Shown: positions 1 through 6,658, counted from the first letter of the stretch. The stretch: DNA of 14,369 bases from Actinomycetota bacterium (GCA_009699795.1 WLNK01000014.1:1-14369); one strand, 5' to 3'. Notes: a model not told the origin generated them from the letters alone. Numbers and translations: made by a program.

Positions 1-1002
1 CGCATGGAAGCAGTTCTTGAAGATGCTTACATCTTGATCGTTAACTCAAAGATTGCAAATATCAAGGACTTGGTTCCAATTCTTGAAAAGGTAATGCAGT
101 CAGGTAAGCCACTTGCAATCATCGCTGAAGAGATTGAAGGCGAAGCTCTTGCGACTTTGGTTGTAAATAAGATTCGCGGAATCTTCCGTGCAGCAGCCGT
201 GAAGGCGCCAGGCTTTGGAGATCGTCGTAAGGCGATGCTTCAAGATATTGCAATTCTTACAGGTGCAACAGTTATCTCAGAAGAAGTTGGTCTTAAGCTG
301 GAATCAGCAGGACTTGAACTTCTTGGTCGCGCTCGCAAAGTTGTTATCAGCAAGGAAGAGACAACAATTGTTGAAGGTGGCGGAGATGAAGCACAAATCA
401 AGGGTCGCGTTGCACAGATTCGTCAGGAAATTGAAAACTCAGATTCAGATTACGACCGCGAAAAGCTACAAGAGCGTCTTGCAAAGCTTGCTGGTGGAGT
501 GGCAGTTATTAAAGCTGGCGCTGCAACAGAGGTAGAACTCAAAGAGCGCAAGCACCGCATCGAAGATGCTGTTCGTAACGCAAAGGCTGCAGTAGAAGAA
601 GGAATCGTTGCCGGTGGTGGCGTTGCACTTCTACAAGCTGCAACTCAAGCATTCAAAAAGTTAAAGCTTGAAGGCGAAGAAGCAACTGGTGCGAAGATTG
701 TTGAACTTTCAATCGAAGCGCCACTTAAGCAAATCGCAGTAAACGCTGGCCTTGAAGGCGGAGTTGTAGTTGAGAAAGTTCGTCACCTTGAAGTTGGTTT
801 CGGACTAAATGCAGCAACTGGCGAATACGTTGACATGATTAAAGCTGGCATCATCGATCCAGCAAAGGTAACTCGCTCTGCACTTCAGAACGCTGCATCA
901 ATTGCTGCGCTCTTTATTACAACAGAGGCAGTTATTACAGATAAGCCAGAACCTAAGTCATCTGCGCCAGCGGGTGATCCAAGCGGAGGAATGGACTTCT
1001 AA
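1..1002 (+). CDS. groEL: 60 kDa chaperonin GroEL, 3' part (GroEL2 type)
   Basis: ATP-driven cytosolic chaperonin that forms stacked heptameric rings and folds client proteins with GroES. The gene is cut by the left edge: the visible 333 residues correspond to about residue 210 to the end of the usual 540-residue protein, and the ATG at position 4 is an internal Met, not the start. Recognisable blocks in order are the apical domain (KAPGFGDRRKAMLQDIA near residues 68-84 of the fragment), the intermediate/equatorial stretch (SDYDREKLQERLAKLAGGVAVIK), EEGIVAGGGVALL, and DPAKVTRSALQ, which contains the Asp equivalent to the ATP-hydrolysing D398 of E. coli GroEL. The tail ends GGMDF, as in actinobacterial GroEL2, not the His-rich tail of GroEL1. 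Identity is certain; the paralogue assignment rests on the tail alone. Confidence 0.98.
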   Translation, partial: RMEAVLEDAYILIVNSKIANIKDLVPILEKVMQSGKPLAIIAEEIEGEALATLVVNKIRGIFRAAAVKAPGFGDRRKAMLQDIAILTGATVISEEVGLKLESAGLELLGRARKVVISKEETTIVEGGGDEAQIKGRVAQIRQEIENSDSDYDREKLQERLAKLAGGVAVIKAGAATEVELKERKHRIEDAVRNAKAAVEEGIVAGGGVALLQAATQAFKKLKLEGEEATGAKIVELSIEAPLKQIAVNAGLEGGVVVEKVRHLEVGFGLNAATGEYVDMIKAGIIDPAKVTRSALQNAASIAALFITTEAVITDKPEPKSSAPAGDPSGGMDF

Positions 1003-1010
1003 ATCCCCGC

Positions 1011-1016
1011 TATCCT
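1011..1016 (+). promoter_or_regulatory. Putative -10 of leaderless DUF3027 promoter
   Basis: TATCCT followed by exactly 6 nt and the ATG of the DUF3027 gene. A -10 hexamer here would place the transcript start on the start codon, and no Shine-Dalgarno sequence is visible in the 20 nt after groEL. No convincing -35 is seen. The same arrangement recurs before other genes in this window. Confidence 0.5.
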
Positions 1017-1022
1017 TAGCGC

Positions 1023-1688
1023 ATGAGTAAAACTTTCGATGCGCAAGACATTGCGCGAGACGCCGCACTTGCAGATGCAGAATTTGCATCGCAGGTCGGC
1101 GTTTTCGTCTCTGTCGACTATGCAGATGAAAATCGCGTTGCGAGTTATCTCTTTGAAGCAGACCTTCCTGGTTACAAAGGGTGGCGCTGGTGCGTAACGG
1201 TTGCAAAGGTTGATGATGATTCTGCTCCAACTGTTTGTGATGTCGTTGTACTTCCTGGTCCAGATTCTCTTCTTGCACCAGAGTGGATTGAATATCGCGA
1301 TCGCATCCAACCCGAAGATATCCAGCCAGGGATCATTGTTCCAAGTGCCTTGGATGACACACGTTTGGTTCCAGGTGTAAACGCACTTGTTCAAGACGAA
1401 GAGTTAGATGCAGTACAAGTATTTGATTTAGGTTTATCGCGTCCGCGCGTACTTTCAATTGAAGGGCGCGATCAAGCAAGCAAGCGTTGGTATGCCGGAG
1501 ATCGCGGACCGAATACTCCACTTGCACAAGGTGCACCAAAGCCATGTGCATCTTGCGGATTTTTTATTCCAATAGCTGGCTCAATGCGTTCAGCTTTTGG
1601 TGTCTGCGCTAACGCAATTGCGCCAGACGATGCGCGCGTAGTCTCCGTTGACCACGGATGCGGCGCGCATTCAGAAGCCACGCTCTGA
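1023..1688 (+). CDS. DUF3027 family protein with C-terminal four-Cys motif
   Basis: 221-residue soluble protein of the actinobacterial DUF3027 family (relative of M. tuberculosis Rv0883c, from memory); its function is unknown. The family signature is clear: a helical N-terminus rich in Ala/Asp, then ADLPGYKGWRWCVTVA, VVVLPGPDSLLAPEWIEYRDR and DDTRLVPG around residues 48-122. The C-terminus carries Cys at 175, 178, 195 and 213 (CxxC-x16-C-x17-C), which could bind zinc; that is inference. No signal peptide or membrane segment is seen. The start is the first in-frame ATG after groEL and is supported by the -10-like hexamer 6 nt upstream. The gene lies 20 nt after groEL on the same strand and may also be reached by read-through. 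Confidence 0.9.
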   Translation: MSKTFDAQDIARDAALADAEFASQVGVFVSVDYADENRVASYLFEADLPGYKGWRWCVTVAKVDDDSAPTVCDVVVLPGPDSLLAPEWIEYRDRIQPEDIQPGIIVPSALDDTRLVPGVNALVQDEELDAVQVFDLGLSRPRVLSIEGRDQASKRWYAGDRGPNTPLAQGAPKPCASCGFFIPIAGSMRSAFGVCANAIAPDDARVVSVDHGCGAHSEATL

Positions 1689-1727
1689 TAAACTTAAGAC
1701 CTGCCCGAACCCCTCGGCCACCAGATT

Positions 1728-1756
1728 TATAAACGAGTAAAGAAAAACCTAAGGAG
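1728..1756 (+). promoter_or_regulatory. Likely -10 box and strong Shine-Dalgarno of csp
   Basis: TATAAA at 1728-1733 is a good -10 candidate, though no clear -35 lies 16-18 nt upstream. AAGGAG at 1751-1756 is a strong Shine-Dalgarno sequence, 8 nt before the ATG at 1765. A transcript from this box would have an ordinary leader of about 25 nt, in contrast to the leaderless arrangement of several neighbouring genes. Confidence 0.5.
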
Positions 1757-1764
1757 CCATCCCC

Positions 1765-2148
1765 ATGCCTACAGGTCGCGTTAAATGGTTTAGCCTCGAA
1801 AAAGGTTTCGGATTCATTGCCTCCGATGAAGGCGAAGATGTTTATCTTGCAGCTACATCACTTCCAGAAGGCGTTCCAACAGTAAAGCCTGGAACAAAAC
1901 TTGAGTTTGGTGTTGCAGATGGTCGACGTGGACCACAGGCACTTTCAGTTCGCATTATTGATGCACCAGTTTCATTAGTTGATAACAATCGCATCAACAA
2001 CGATGATCTTGCTGCGATGATCGAAGACACGATTAAGATTTTAGATAAAGTTGGAAACGGTCTTCGTCATGGTCGTCATCCATCTGGTCCTGAAGCAGAG
2101 CGCCTTGGTCGCGTACTCCGCGGAATTGCTGGACAACTAGAAGCTTAA
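1765..2148 (+). CDS. Cold-shock domain protein with C-terminal extension (CspB type)
   Basis: 127-residue single-strand nucleic-acid-binding protein of the cold-shock family, probably an RNA chaperone in the cytosol. Residues 1-66 form the CSD: GRVKWFSLEKGFGFI gives RNP1 (KGFGFI, 13-18). The RNP2 position reads VYLAA (26-30) where classical Csp proteins have VFVHF, so two of the usual binding side chains are replaced. Residues 67-127 form an extra, charged and probably helical tail. This architecture, including GRRGPQALS after the domain, matches M. tuberculosis CspB (Rv0871, about 135 aa) rather than the 67-residue CspA. The start is fixed by the AAGGAG 8 nt upstream. The stop overlaps the stop of the convergent DUF2530 gene by 4 nt. 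Confidence 0.92.
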   Translation: MPTGRVKWFSLEKGFGFIASDEGEDVYLAATSLPEGVPTVKPGTKLEFGVADGRRGPQALSVRIIDAPVSLVDNNRINNDDLAAMIEDTIKILDKVGNGLRHGRHPSGPEAERLGRVLRGIAGQLEA

Positions 2149-2339
2149 ATACCTGTTCGCTGATTTCGGCGTACTGAATATTTAATTCCAATTACGCCAA
2201 GGCTTGCACCGCATATGCATGTCCAAACGATCTTGTCCTCCGCGCCAATTACAAATGCAATAGTCCCTACGATGAGCCAGGCGATTGCTCCCAAAGAAAT
2301 CCAGAAGACGACGTTTTGAATTGTTGAACGCACCTTCAT
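2145..2339 (-). CDS. DUF2530-like small membrane protein
   Basis: 64-residue integral membrane protein of unknown function. It has two hydrophobic segments (about residues 9-32 and 37-53) separated by a short polar turn (GAEDK), and a basic C-terminus (RRNQR). The W-C-x-C-G-A-S-L-G-x-x-G-I pattern of the second helix and the short length fit the actinobacterial DUF2530 family (M. tuberculosis Rv0879c is the relative I recall). The start is supported by AGGTGG, 7 nt before the ATG; that Shine-Dalgarno sequence lies inside the end of the upstream 26-codon ORF, whose stop codon directly abuts this ATG. It is the last gene of the leftward run beginning at pdxH. The family call is by pattern and could be wrong; the gene itself is well supported. 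Confidence 0.75.
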   Translation of the reverse strand: MKVRSTIQNVVFWISLGAIAWLIVGTIAFVIGAEDKIVWTCICGASLGVIGIKYSVRRNQRTGI

Positions 2340-2420
2340 TTAAATACCACCTAAAAATATAAGTCCAAGAATCGCGACGAGTGCAACGATGGTAATTATT
2401 CGACGAGTCTTGTAGCTCAT
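2340..2420 (-). CDS. 26-residue single-pass membrane peptide (hypothetical)
   Basis: Short ORF encoding a 26-residue peptide: a basic N-terminus (MSYKTRR) followed by one hydrophobic helix of about 18 residues ending GLIFLGGI, the layout of a one-pass membrane peptide with its N-terminus inside. It fits exactly between the MFS gene (9 nt after its stop) and the DUF2530 gene (its TAA directly precedes that ATG in the same frame). The last codons also supply the AGGTGG ribosome site of DUF2530, so part of its conservation could serve that purpose. A TAAGAT hexamer lies 6 nt before its ATG, consistent with its own leaderless transcript. I do not recognise a family. It may be a partner of the two membrane proteins on either side, or a leader peptide coupling translation of DUF2530. 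Confidence 0.55.
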   Translation of the reverse strand: MSYKTRRIITIVALVAILGLIFLGGI

Positions 2421-2426
2421 GGTGAA

Positions 2427-2432
2427 ATCTTA
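2427..2432 (-). promoter_or_regulatory. Putative -10 (TAAGAT) of the 26-aa ORF
   Basis: On the minus strand TAAGAT is followed by 6 nt and the ATG at 2420. The hexamer overlaps the stop codon of the MFS gene. It is close to the TATAAT consensus, and its spacing equals that seen before serC, purU and the DUF3027 gene. Confidence 0.45.
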
Positions 2433-3587
2433 CTTTGCGCCAAGATGTTTTGATGGGAAGACTGAAATGAGAGTGATTGCGATCAACATAAGAATTGGAA
2501 TCATCAAATAAGCGCGTGAGATTCCAAAACTATCTCCTAGTACTCCGAGCATAAAAGGAGAGAGGGCAATCGCACTTCCAGCGGCAAGCGAGTTATATCC
2601 GATTGCCAGGTCAGGCCTATTTTCACTAAAGGCGATGATCCGAACTGCAAACATCGGGAATTGAATGGCAACTCCCATACCAACACAGAAGAGTGAAATT
2701 AGGCTAAGTAACATGTTGTGGGAAAGCCAGAAGACCATAAATGAAGTGCACTGAAATGCAAATGCAAAACGAAGCTGATCATCTATATGTACTTTGTGAA
2801 ATATCGGAGCGATAAACCATCGACTAATTGCAATGCCACATACGAATGTAACAACGGCAAGCGTTGATAAGGCAGCCGATGAACCAACGCGATCACTCAG
2901 GAGAGCGGCCGACCAAAAAGAAATTCCGAATTCGCAAGCGATGCTTAGAAAAAATGCAAAGACTGATGCAAGAAACCCCGCAGAAACTTTGCCGGATTGG
3001 CGCCCATGTTCTGGAGGTGTGTGATGCTCACCTTCTTTATCTCGAACAAAGAAATAAAGGTAGGGAATAAGTAGAAGGCAGATCAGCATGCTTAAGCGCC
3101 AATGATCTGGAAAGACTGAAGCTACAAAGCCAACCGTCAGAATTCCAAGTCCTCCGACTGAAATTCCAATCGCATTAGATTGGTTGAGAGCGACTTGTCG
3201 ATGCTCAGCGAAATCTTCAGATGTGGAGGCGGTTGTGTTATTTATTGTCATGGATACGCCAAAACCAGTTACATATGCAGCGAGAATTGTTAACTGCACA
3301 ATTGGAGCCAGCGCTAAACACGTAAGTCCAACAGAAAAAATTCCAAGCCCAAGCCAGACAGTTTTCTTTCGTCCTAAGGCATGAACAATGCGTGAGTTAA
3401 GAAGTCCTGAAGAAATCGAAGCAAGCCCCATAGCTGTTCCATGTAGACCCGCAACTTTGAGTGAGGTTCCTTGATCTGAGCGGAGCAAAGATTGCGCAGA
3501 ACCAAATCCACTTATAAAGAAGTTAACAACAGCTGTTTGGCCGGTAAGAAACCAAAAATGCTTAGTGCGTCTAAATGTTTTTGGCAT
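2430..3587 (-). CDS. Major facilitator superfamily transporter
   Basis: 385-residue polytopic membrane protein with about 12 hydrophobic helices in two halves, a typical MFS length. The signature loop between helices 2 and 3 is present as LGRKKTVWLG (residues 71-80). The central cytosolic loop is short and His-rich (DKEGEHHTPPEHGRQ, near residue 185). The closest context I recall is Rv0876c of M. tuberculosis, an MFS-like protein of unknown substrate in the same conserved neighbourhood. Nothing in the sequence shows the substrate; an efflux or metabolite exporter role would be a guess. The ATG at 3587 lies 17 nt after the serC stop, without a Shine-Dalgarno sequence but with a GATTTT hexamer 6 nt upstream. 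The 26-aa ORF begins 9 nt after its stop. Confidence 0.9.
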   Translation of the reverse strand: MPKTFRRTKHFWFLTGQTAVVNFFISGFGSAQSLLRSDQGTSLKVAGLHGTAMGLASISSGLLNSRIVHALGRKKTVWLGLGIFSVGLTCLALAPIVQLTILAAYVTGFGVSMTINNTTASTSEDFAEHRQVALNQSNAIGISVGGLGILTVGFVASVFPDHWRLSMLICLLLIPYLYFFVRDKEGEHHTPPEHGRQSGKVSAGFLASVFAFFLSIACEFGISFWSAALLSDRVGSSAALSTLAVVTFVCGIAISRWFIAPIFHKVHIDDQLRFAFAFQCTSFMVFWLSHNMLLSLISLFCVGMGVAIQFPMFAVRIIAFSENRPDLAIGYNSLAAGSAIALSPFMLGVLGDSFGISRAYLMIPILMLIAITLISVFPSKHLGAK

Positions 3588-3593
3588 CTAAGC

Positions 3594-3599
3594 AAAATC
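3594..3599 (-). promoter_or_regulatory. Possible -10 (GATTTT) before the MFS gene
   Basis: GATTTT on the minus strand stands 6 nt before the MFS start codon and matches TAnnnT at positions 2 and 6 only. It sits in the 17-nt gap after serC. It is weaker than the other candidates, and the gene may simply be read from upstream. Confidence 0.25.
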
Positions 3600-3604
3600 A
3601 AACT

Positions 3605-4723
3605 TTATAGGTTTGAAACTACATATTCGATTGATGCTGTGAGTGCATCGATATCGCTTGGATCTGTTGCAGGGAACATTCCGATACGAAGCTGATTCTT
3701 GCCAAGCTTTCGATATGGCTCTGTGTCGACGATTCCATTTGCGCGAAGTGCTGCTGCAACCTTGGTTGCATCGATTGCATCATCAAAGTTAATTGTTCCA
3801 ACAACCTTTGAACGCATTGCAGGATCAGTTACGAATGGTGTTGTGTATGAAATCTTCTCAGCCCATGAATAAAGACGTGAAGAAGAATCAGCACTGCGAC
3901 CGGCCGCAAACTTAAGTCCACCATTTGAATTCATCCACTCAATTTGATCTGCAAGCAACATGAGAGTTACAAGTGCTGGAGTGTTGTACGTCTGATCAAG
4001 TCGTGAATTTTCGATTGCAATTCCAAGATCAAAAAATGCTGGAACCCAGCGGCCGCTTGCTTTAATTTTCTCGGCTCGTGCAATTGCAGCGGGGCTCATA
4101 AGCGCAAGCCATAGACCACCATCTGAAGCGAAGGATTTCTGAGGTGCAAAGTAATAAGTATCAAATTCTTTTGCATCGACTTCGAGCCCACCAGCAGCGC
4201 TCGTTGCATCAACTAAAACAAGTGCGCCATCAGTGCCTGCAGGACGCTTGATTGGCATCGCAACACCTGTGCTTGTTTCATTATGAGTTAGCGCATATAC
4301 ATCCACGCCAGCTTCAGCAACTGCAACCGGATGAGATCCTGGTTCTGACTTAATAACTGTTGGCTCACCTAAAAATGGCGCTTCTTTTGCAGCAGAGGCA
4401 AACTTTGAAGAAAATTCTCCAAAGACTAAGTGTTGTGATTTTTGCTCAATCAAACCGAAAGTTGCAATGTCCCAAAATGCTGTAGATCCACCATTGCCGA
4501 GGATTACTTCATAACCTTCAGGAAGTGAAAAGAGTGAGCTAAGTCCTTCGCGAACACGGTGTACAACGTTTTTTACTGGCTTCTGTCGATGTGAAGTTCC
4601 AAGTATTGAAGAACCAGATGCAGCTAGTGCTGCGAGTGCTTCCGGACGAATCTTTGATGGACCACAACCAAAACGACCATCACGTGGTTTTAAATTATCT
4701 GGAATTTTAATTTCTGCGCTCAT
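3605..4723 (-). CDS. serC: Phosphoserine aminotransferase
   Basis: PLP enzyme that converts 3-phosphohydroxypyruvate plus glutamate to O-phosphoserine plus 2-oxoglutarate, the second step of serine synthesis. In organisms with the DXP-dependent route SerC also acts in PLP synthesis. The 372 residues match the actinobacterial class (M. tuberculosis SerC, Rv0884c). Visible motifs are FGCGPSKIRPEAL (18-30), the GTSHRQK substrate region (42-48), GNGGSTAFWD (76-85), HNETSTG (147-153), VDATSAAGG (171-179) and FAPQKSFASDGG with the PLP-binding Lys196. The ATG at 4723 is supported by a TAGTCT hexamer 6 nt upstream. It starts 9 nt after the pdxH stop; the pair is probably co-transcribed, with this extra promoter inside the pdxH end. 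Confidence 0.97.
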   Translation of the reverse strand: MSAEIKIPDNLKPRDGRFGCGPSKIRPEALAALAASGSSILGTSHRQKPVKNVVHRVREGLSSLFSLPEGYEVILGNGGSTAFWDIATFGLIEQKSQHLVFGEFSSKFASAAKEAPFLGEPTVIKSEPGSHPVAVAEAGVDVYALTHNETSTGVAMPIKRPAGTDGALVLVDATSAAGGLEVDAKEFDTYYFAPQKSFASDGGLWLALMSPAAIARAEKIKASGRWVPAFFDLGIAIENSRLDQTYNTPALVTLMLLADQIEWMNSNGGLKFAAGRSADSSSRLYSWAEKISYTTPFVTDPAMRSKVVGTINFDDAIDATKVAAALRANGIVDTEPYRKLGKNQLRIGMFPATDPSDIDALTASIEYVVSNL

Positions 4724-4729
4724 GGGTAA

Positions 4730-4735
4730 AGACTA
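4730..4735 (-). promoter_or_regulatory. Putative -10 (TAGTCT) of leaderless serC transcript
   Basis: Minus-strand TAGTCT, then 6 nt (TTACCC), then the serC ATG. It overlaps the pdxH stop codon. No Shine-Dalgarno sequence is present, so a transcript starting at the ATG is the simplest reading. Confidence 0.5.
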
Positions 4736-5407
4736 CGGGTAGTACCGCGTTACTTCCCAATCACTAGTTGTGTTACTCCGCTCATATCGAAGCCGATCAT
4801 GGAGGCGGGAATATCGTCCCTGCCAAAATTCGATTGAGATTGGAGTAATTCGATATCCACCCCAATGTGGTGGCCGGGGAACATCTGTGCCTTCGGGCCA
4901 TTTCTCTGATGCGCCTTTGAATCTTTCTTCCAACTCAGCACGTGATGCTAGTGGTGCAGATTGCGCACTCGCCCATGCACCGATCTTGCTAGACCAAGGC
5001 CTTGTTGCAAAATATTCAGATGACTCTTGCTCCGAAACTTTCTCCGCGAATCCACTAATTGAAACCTGTCGCTCCATTGGATACCATGGAAAGAGAAGTG
5101 TTACTTGAGAATTTAACTCAATTGCGTGCGCTTTACGTGAAGAGTAATTGGTGAAAAAAGTAAATCCACCTTCCGAAATATCTTTTAATAAAACTGTACG
5201 AGTCGAAATAGCTTCACCGACGCCGTTTGCAGTTGTTCCAAGGGTTGAAAGCACCATTGCATTTGCCTCAACGATAAACGGATTTTGATGCGCTTCGAAT
5301 AACCAATCAGCGAACGCTTTGAAGGGATCGGCAGGCAGGGATTCCAACCCTTTCTCCCCGTAGGAACGGCGCATCGCCGCAATTGCTTCGCGGTCCAATT
5401 TCTCCAT
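4733..5407 (-). CDS. pdxH: Pyridoxamine/pyridoxine 5'-phosphate oxidase
   Basis: FMN enzyme that oxidises pyridoxamine or pyridoxine 5'-phosphate to PLP with O2. From the ATG at 5407 it has 224 residues, equal to the M. tuberculosis protein as I recall it and close to E. coli (218). Motifs in order: LPADPF (24-29), RTVLLK for FMN (70-75), FFTNYSSRKAHAI (84-96), FPWYPMERQVSISG (106-119), SSKIGAWASAQS (139-150), HWGGYRI (181-187) and the C-terminal signature EFWQGRYSRLHDR (193-205). The frame stays open upstream, with a GTG at 5425 (preceded by GGGAAG) and a TTG at 5449; family alignment favours 5407, but 5425 is possible. The gene is divergent from citA and sits upstream of serC, a PLP-dependent enzyme, so cofactor and user share a transcript. 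Confidence 0.95.
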   Translation of the reverse strand: MEKLDREAIAAMRRSYGEKGLESLPADPFKAFADWLFEAHQNPFIVEANAMVLSTLGTTANGVGEAISTRTVLLKDISEGGFTFFTNYSSRKAHAIELNSQVTLLFPWYPMERQVSISGFAEKVSEQESSEYFATRPWSSKIGAWASAQSAPLASRAELEERFKGASEKWPEGTDVPRPPHWGGYRITPISIEFWQGRYSRLHDRLRYERSNTTSDWEVTRYYP

Positions 5408-5526
5408 AGGTGTATCGAACCTCACTTTCTTCCCGTAGTCATCTTGCAAAATTTTGGTTCAAACCACCCCGAAGCGGGTGCAGAATTAGCTCAGGATTTA
5501 GTACCGCATACCGACTGGAGCCCAAA

Positions 5527-6642
5527 GTGTCAGATGATTTCAAGCCAGGTCTAGAAGGCGTTATCGCTTTCGAATCCCAAATCGCTGAACCAGATAAAGA
5601 AGGAAGCGCGCTTCGCTATCGCGGAGTAGATATTGAAGACCTCGTCGGTCGCGTTTCATTTGGAAATGTTTGGGGCTTACTTGTTGATGATGAATTTAAC
5701 CCAGGTCTACCAAATGCAGAACAATTCCCGCTACCAGTTCACTCAGGTGATGTGCGAGTCGATGTGCAATCAGCAATCGCGATGCTTGCACCAGCATGGG
5801 GATTTAAACCACTTTTAGATATTTCTGATGAAGAAGCGCGCAGCAATTTGGCGCGCACTTCCGTGATGGTTCTTTCCTACCTTGCACAAGCTGCACGTGG
5901 AATTGTTGCTAGCCCAGTTCCAGAATCAGAAATTGATAAGGCTCATACAGTTGTCGAGCGCATGATGATTCGTTGGCGCGGAGAACCTGATCCTGCACAC
6001 GTACGAGCAATCGATGCTTACTTTGTTTCTGCTGCAGAGCATGGAATGAATGCTTCAACATTTACAGCACGCGTTATTGCATCAACTGGTGCAGATGTTG
6101 CAGCTTCGATTTCTGGTGCAATCGGTGCGATGTCAGGTCCACTTCATGGCGGCGCTCCATCACGCGTATTGCACATGATTGAAGAAGTTGAGAAGACTGG
6201 AAATGCAGAAGCTTACGTAAAAGATCTGCTTGACCGTCACGAACGTTTAATGGGATTTGGTCACCGTGTTTATCGCGCAGAAGATCCACGTGCACGCACG
6301 CTTCGTCGCACAGCTAAAGAACTTAACGCACCCCGTTATGAAGTTGCTGAAGCTCTTGAAAAAGCTGCGCTTAAAGAACTTCGTGAGCGTCAACCAGATC
6401 GCGTTCTTGAAACAAACGTTGAGTTTTGGGCAGCGATTATTTTGGACTTCGCACAAGTACCAGCGCCACTCTTTACTTCAATGTTTACAGCCGCGCGTAC
6501 CGCTGGCTGGTCAGCACACATTCTCGAACAAAAGCGCACTGGCCGTTTAATTCGTCCATCAGCTCGCTACGTTGGTAAAGCACCACGCAAGGTTGAAGAG
6601 GTAAGCGGTTGGGATGCGACTGTGGAGCAACTCCACAAATAG
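5527..6642 (+). CDS. citA: Citrate synthase, CitA type
   Basis: Condenses acetyl-CoA and oxaloacetate to citrate, the entry to the TCA cycle. I start it at the GTG at 5527, preceded by GGAG with a 6-nt spacer, giving 371 residues that align end to end with M. tuberculosis CitA (Rv0889c, 373 aa as I recall). The longer open frame from 5410 adds a Ser/Arg-rich stretch unlike the family. Motifs: GALRYRGVDIEDL-like block (27-39), EHGMNASTF (171-179), GAMSGPLHGGAP with His207 (200-211), MGFGHRVYRAEDPRA with His246 (242-256), and TNVEFW (296-301). Here Glu299 stands where E. coli GltA has catalytic Asp362; the same Glu is in mycobacterial CitA, so it is a subfamily trait. A 2-methylcitrate synthase side activity cannot be excluded. 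Confidence 0.96.
   Translation: MSDDFKPGLEGVIAFESQIAEPDKEGSALRYRGVDIEDLVGRVSFGNVWGLLVDDEFNPGLPNAEQFPLPVHSGDVRVDVQSAIAMLAPAWGFKPLLDISDEEARSNLARTSVMVLSYLAQAARGIVASPVPESEIDKAHTVVERMMIRWRGEPDPAHVRAIDAYFVSAAEHGMNASTFTARVIASTGADVAASISGAIGAMSGPLHGGAPSRVLHMIEEVEKTGNAEAYVKDLLDRHERLMGFGHRVYRAEDPRARTLRRTAKELNAPRYEVAEALEKAALKELRERQPDRVLETNVEFWAAIILDFAQVPAPLFTSMFTAARTAGWSAHILEQKRTGRLIRPSARYVGKAPRKVEEVSGWDATVEQLHK
6621..6637. repeat. Perfect 7-bp inverted repeat before the photolyase promoter
   Basis: TGTGGAG-CAA-CTCCACA, arms of 7 bp with a 3-nt loop, within the last codons of citA and spanning the -35 region of the putative phr promoter (-10 at 6646). It lacks a following T-run on the plus strand, so it is not a standard intrinsic terminator. 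It may be an operator for phr or a weak hairpin ending the citA message. Confidence 0.45.
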
Positions 6643-6645
6643 CAC

Positions 6646-6651
6646 TATCGT
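6646..6651 (+). promoter_or_regulatory. Putative -10 (TATCGT) of leaderless phr transcript
   Basis: TATCGT stands 7 nt before the photolyase ATG at 6659, in the short gap after citA. There is no Shine-Dalgarno sequence. It supports the 6659 start over the in-frame ATG at 6614. Confidence 0.45.
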
Positions 6652-6658
6652 TTCGCAT

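Noticed and set aside
958..1394. Overlapping minus-strand open frames over groEL and DUF3027
   Set aside because: They lie antisense to well-identified genes, have low-complexity composition and no ribosome site; a product of codon bias in the real genes.
5465..5480. Short GC hairpin CACCC-N6-GGGTG between pdxH and citA
   Set aside because: Only 5 bp with a 6-nt loop and no T-run; too weak to call a terminator or operator.
5410..5526. N-terminal extension of citrate synthase
   Set aside because: The extra residues are Ser/Arg/Phe-rich and unlike CitA, and the stretch overlaps the open frame and promoter region of divergent pdxH; the GTG at 5527 has GGAG at the right distance.
6614..6658. 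Upstream in-frame ATG for the photolyase
   Set aside because: It overlaps citA by 29 nt and adds 15 residues before the family's normal N-terminus; the ATG at 6659 has a well-placed -10-like hexamer.
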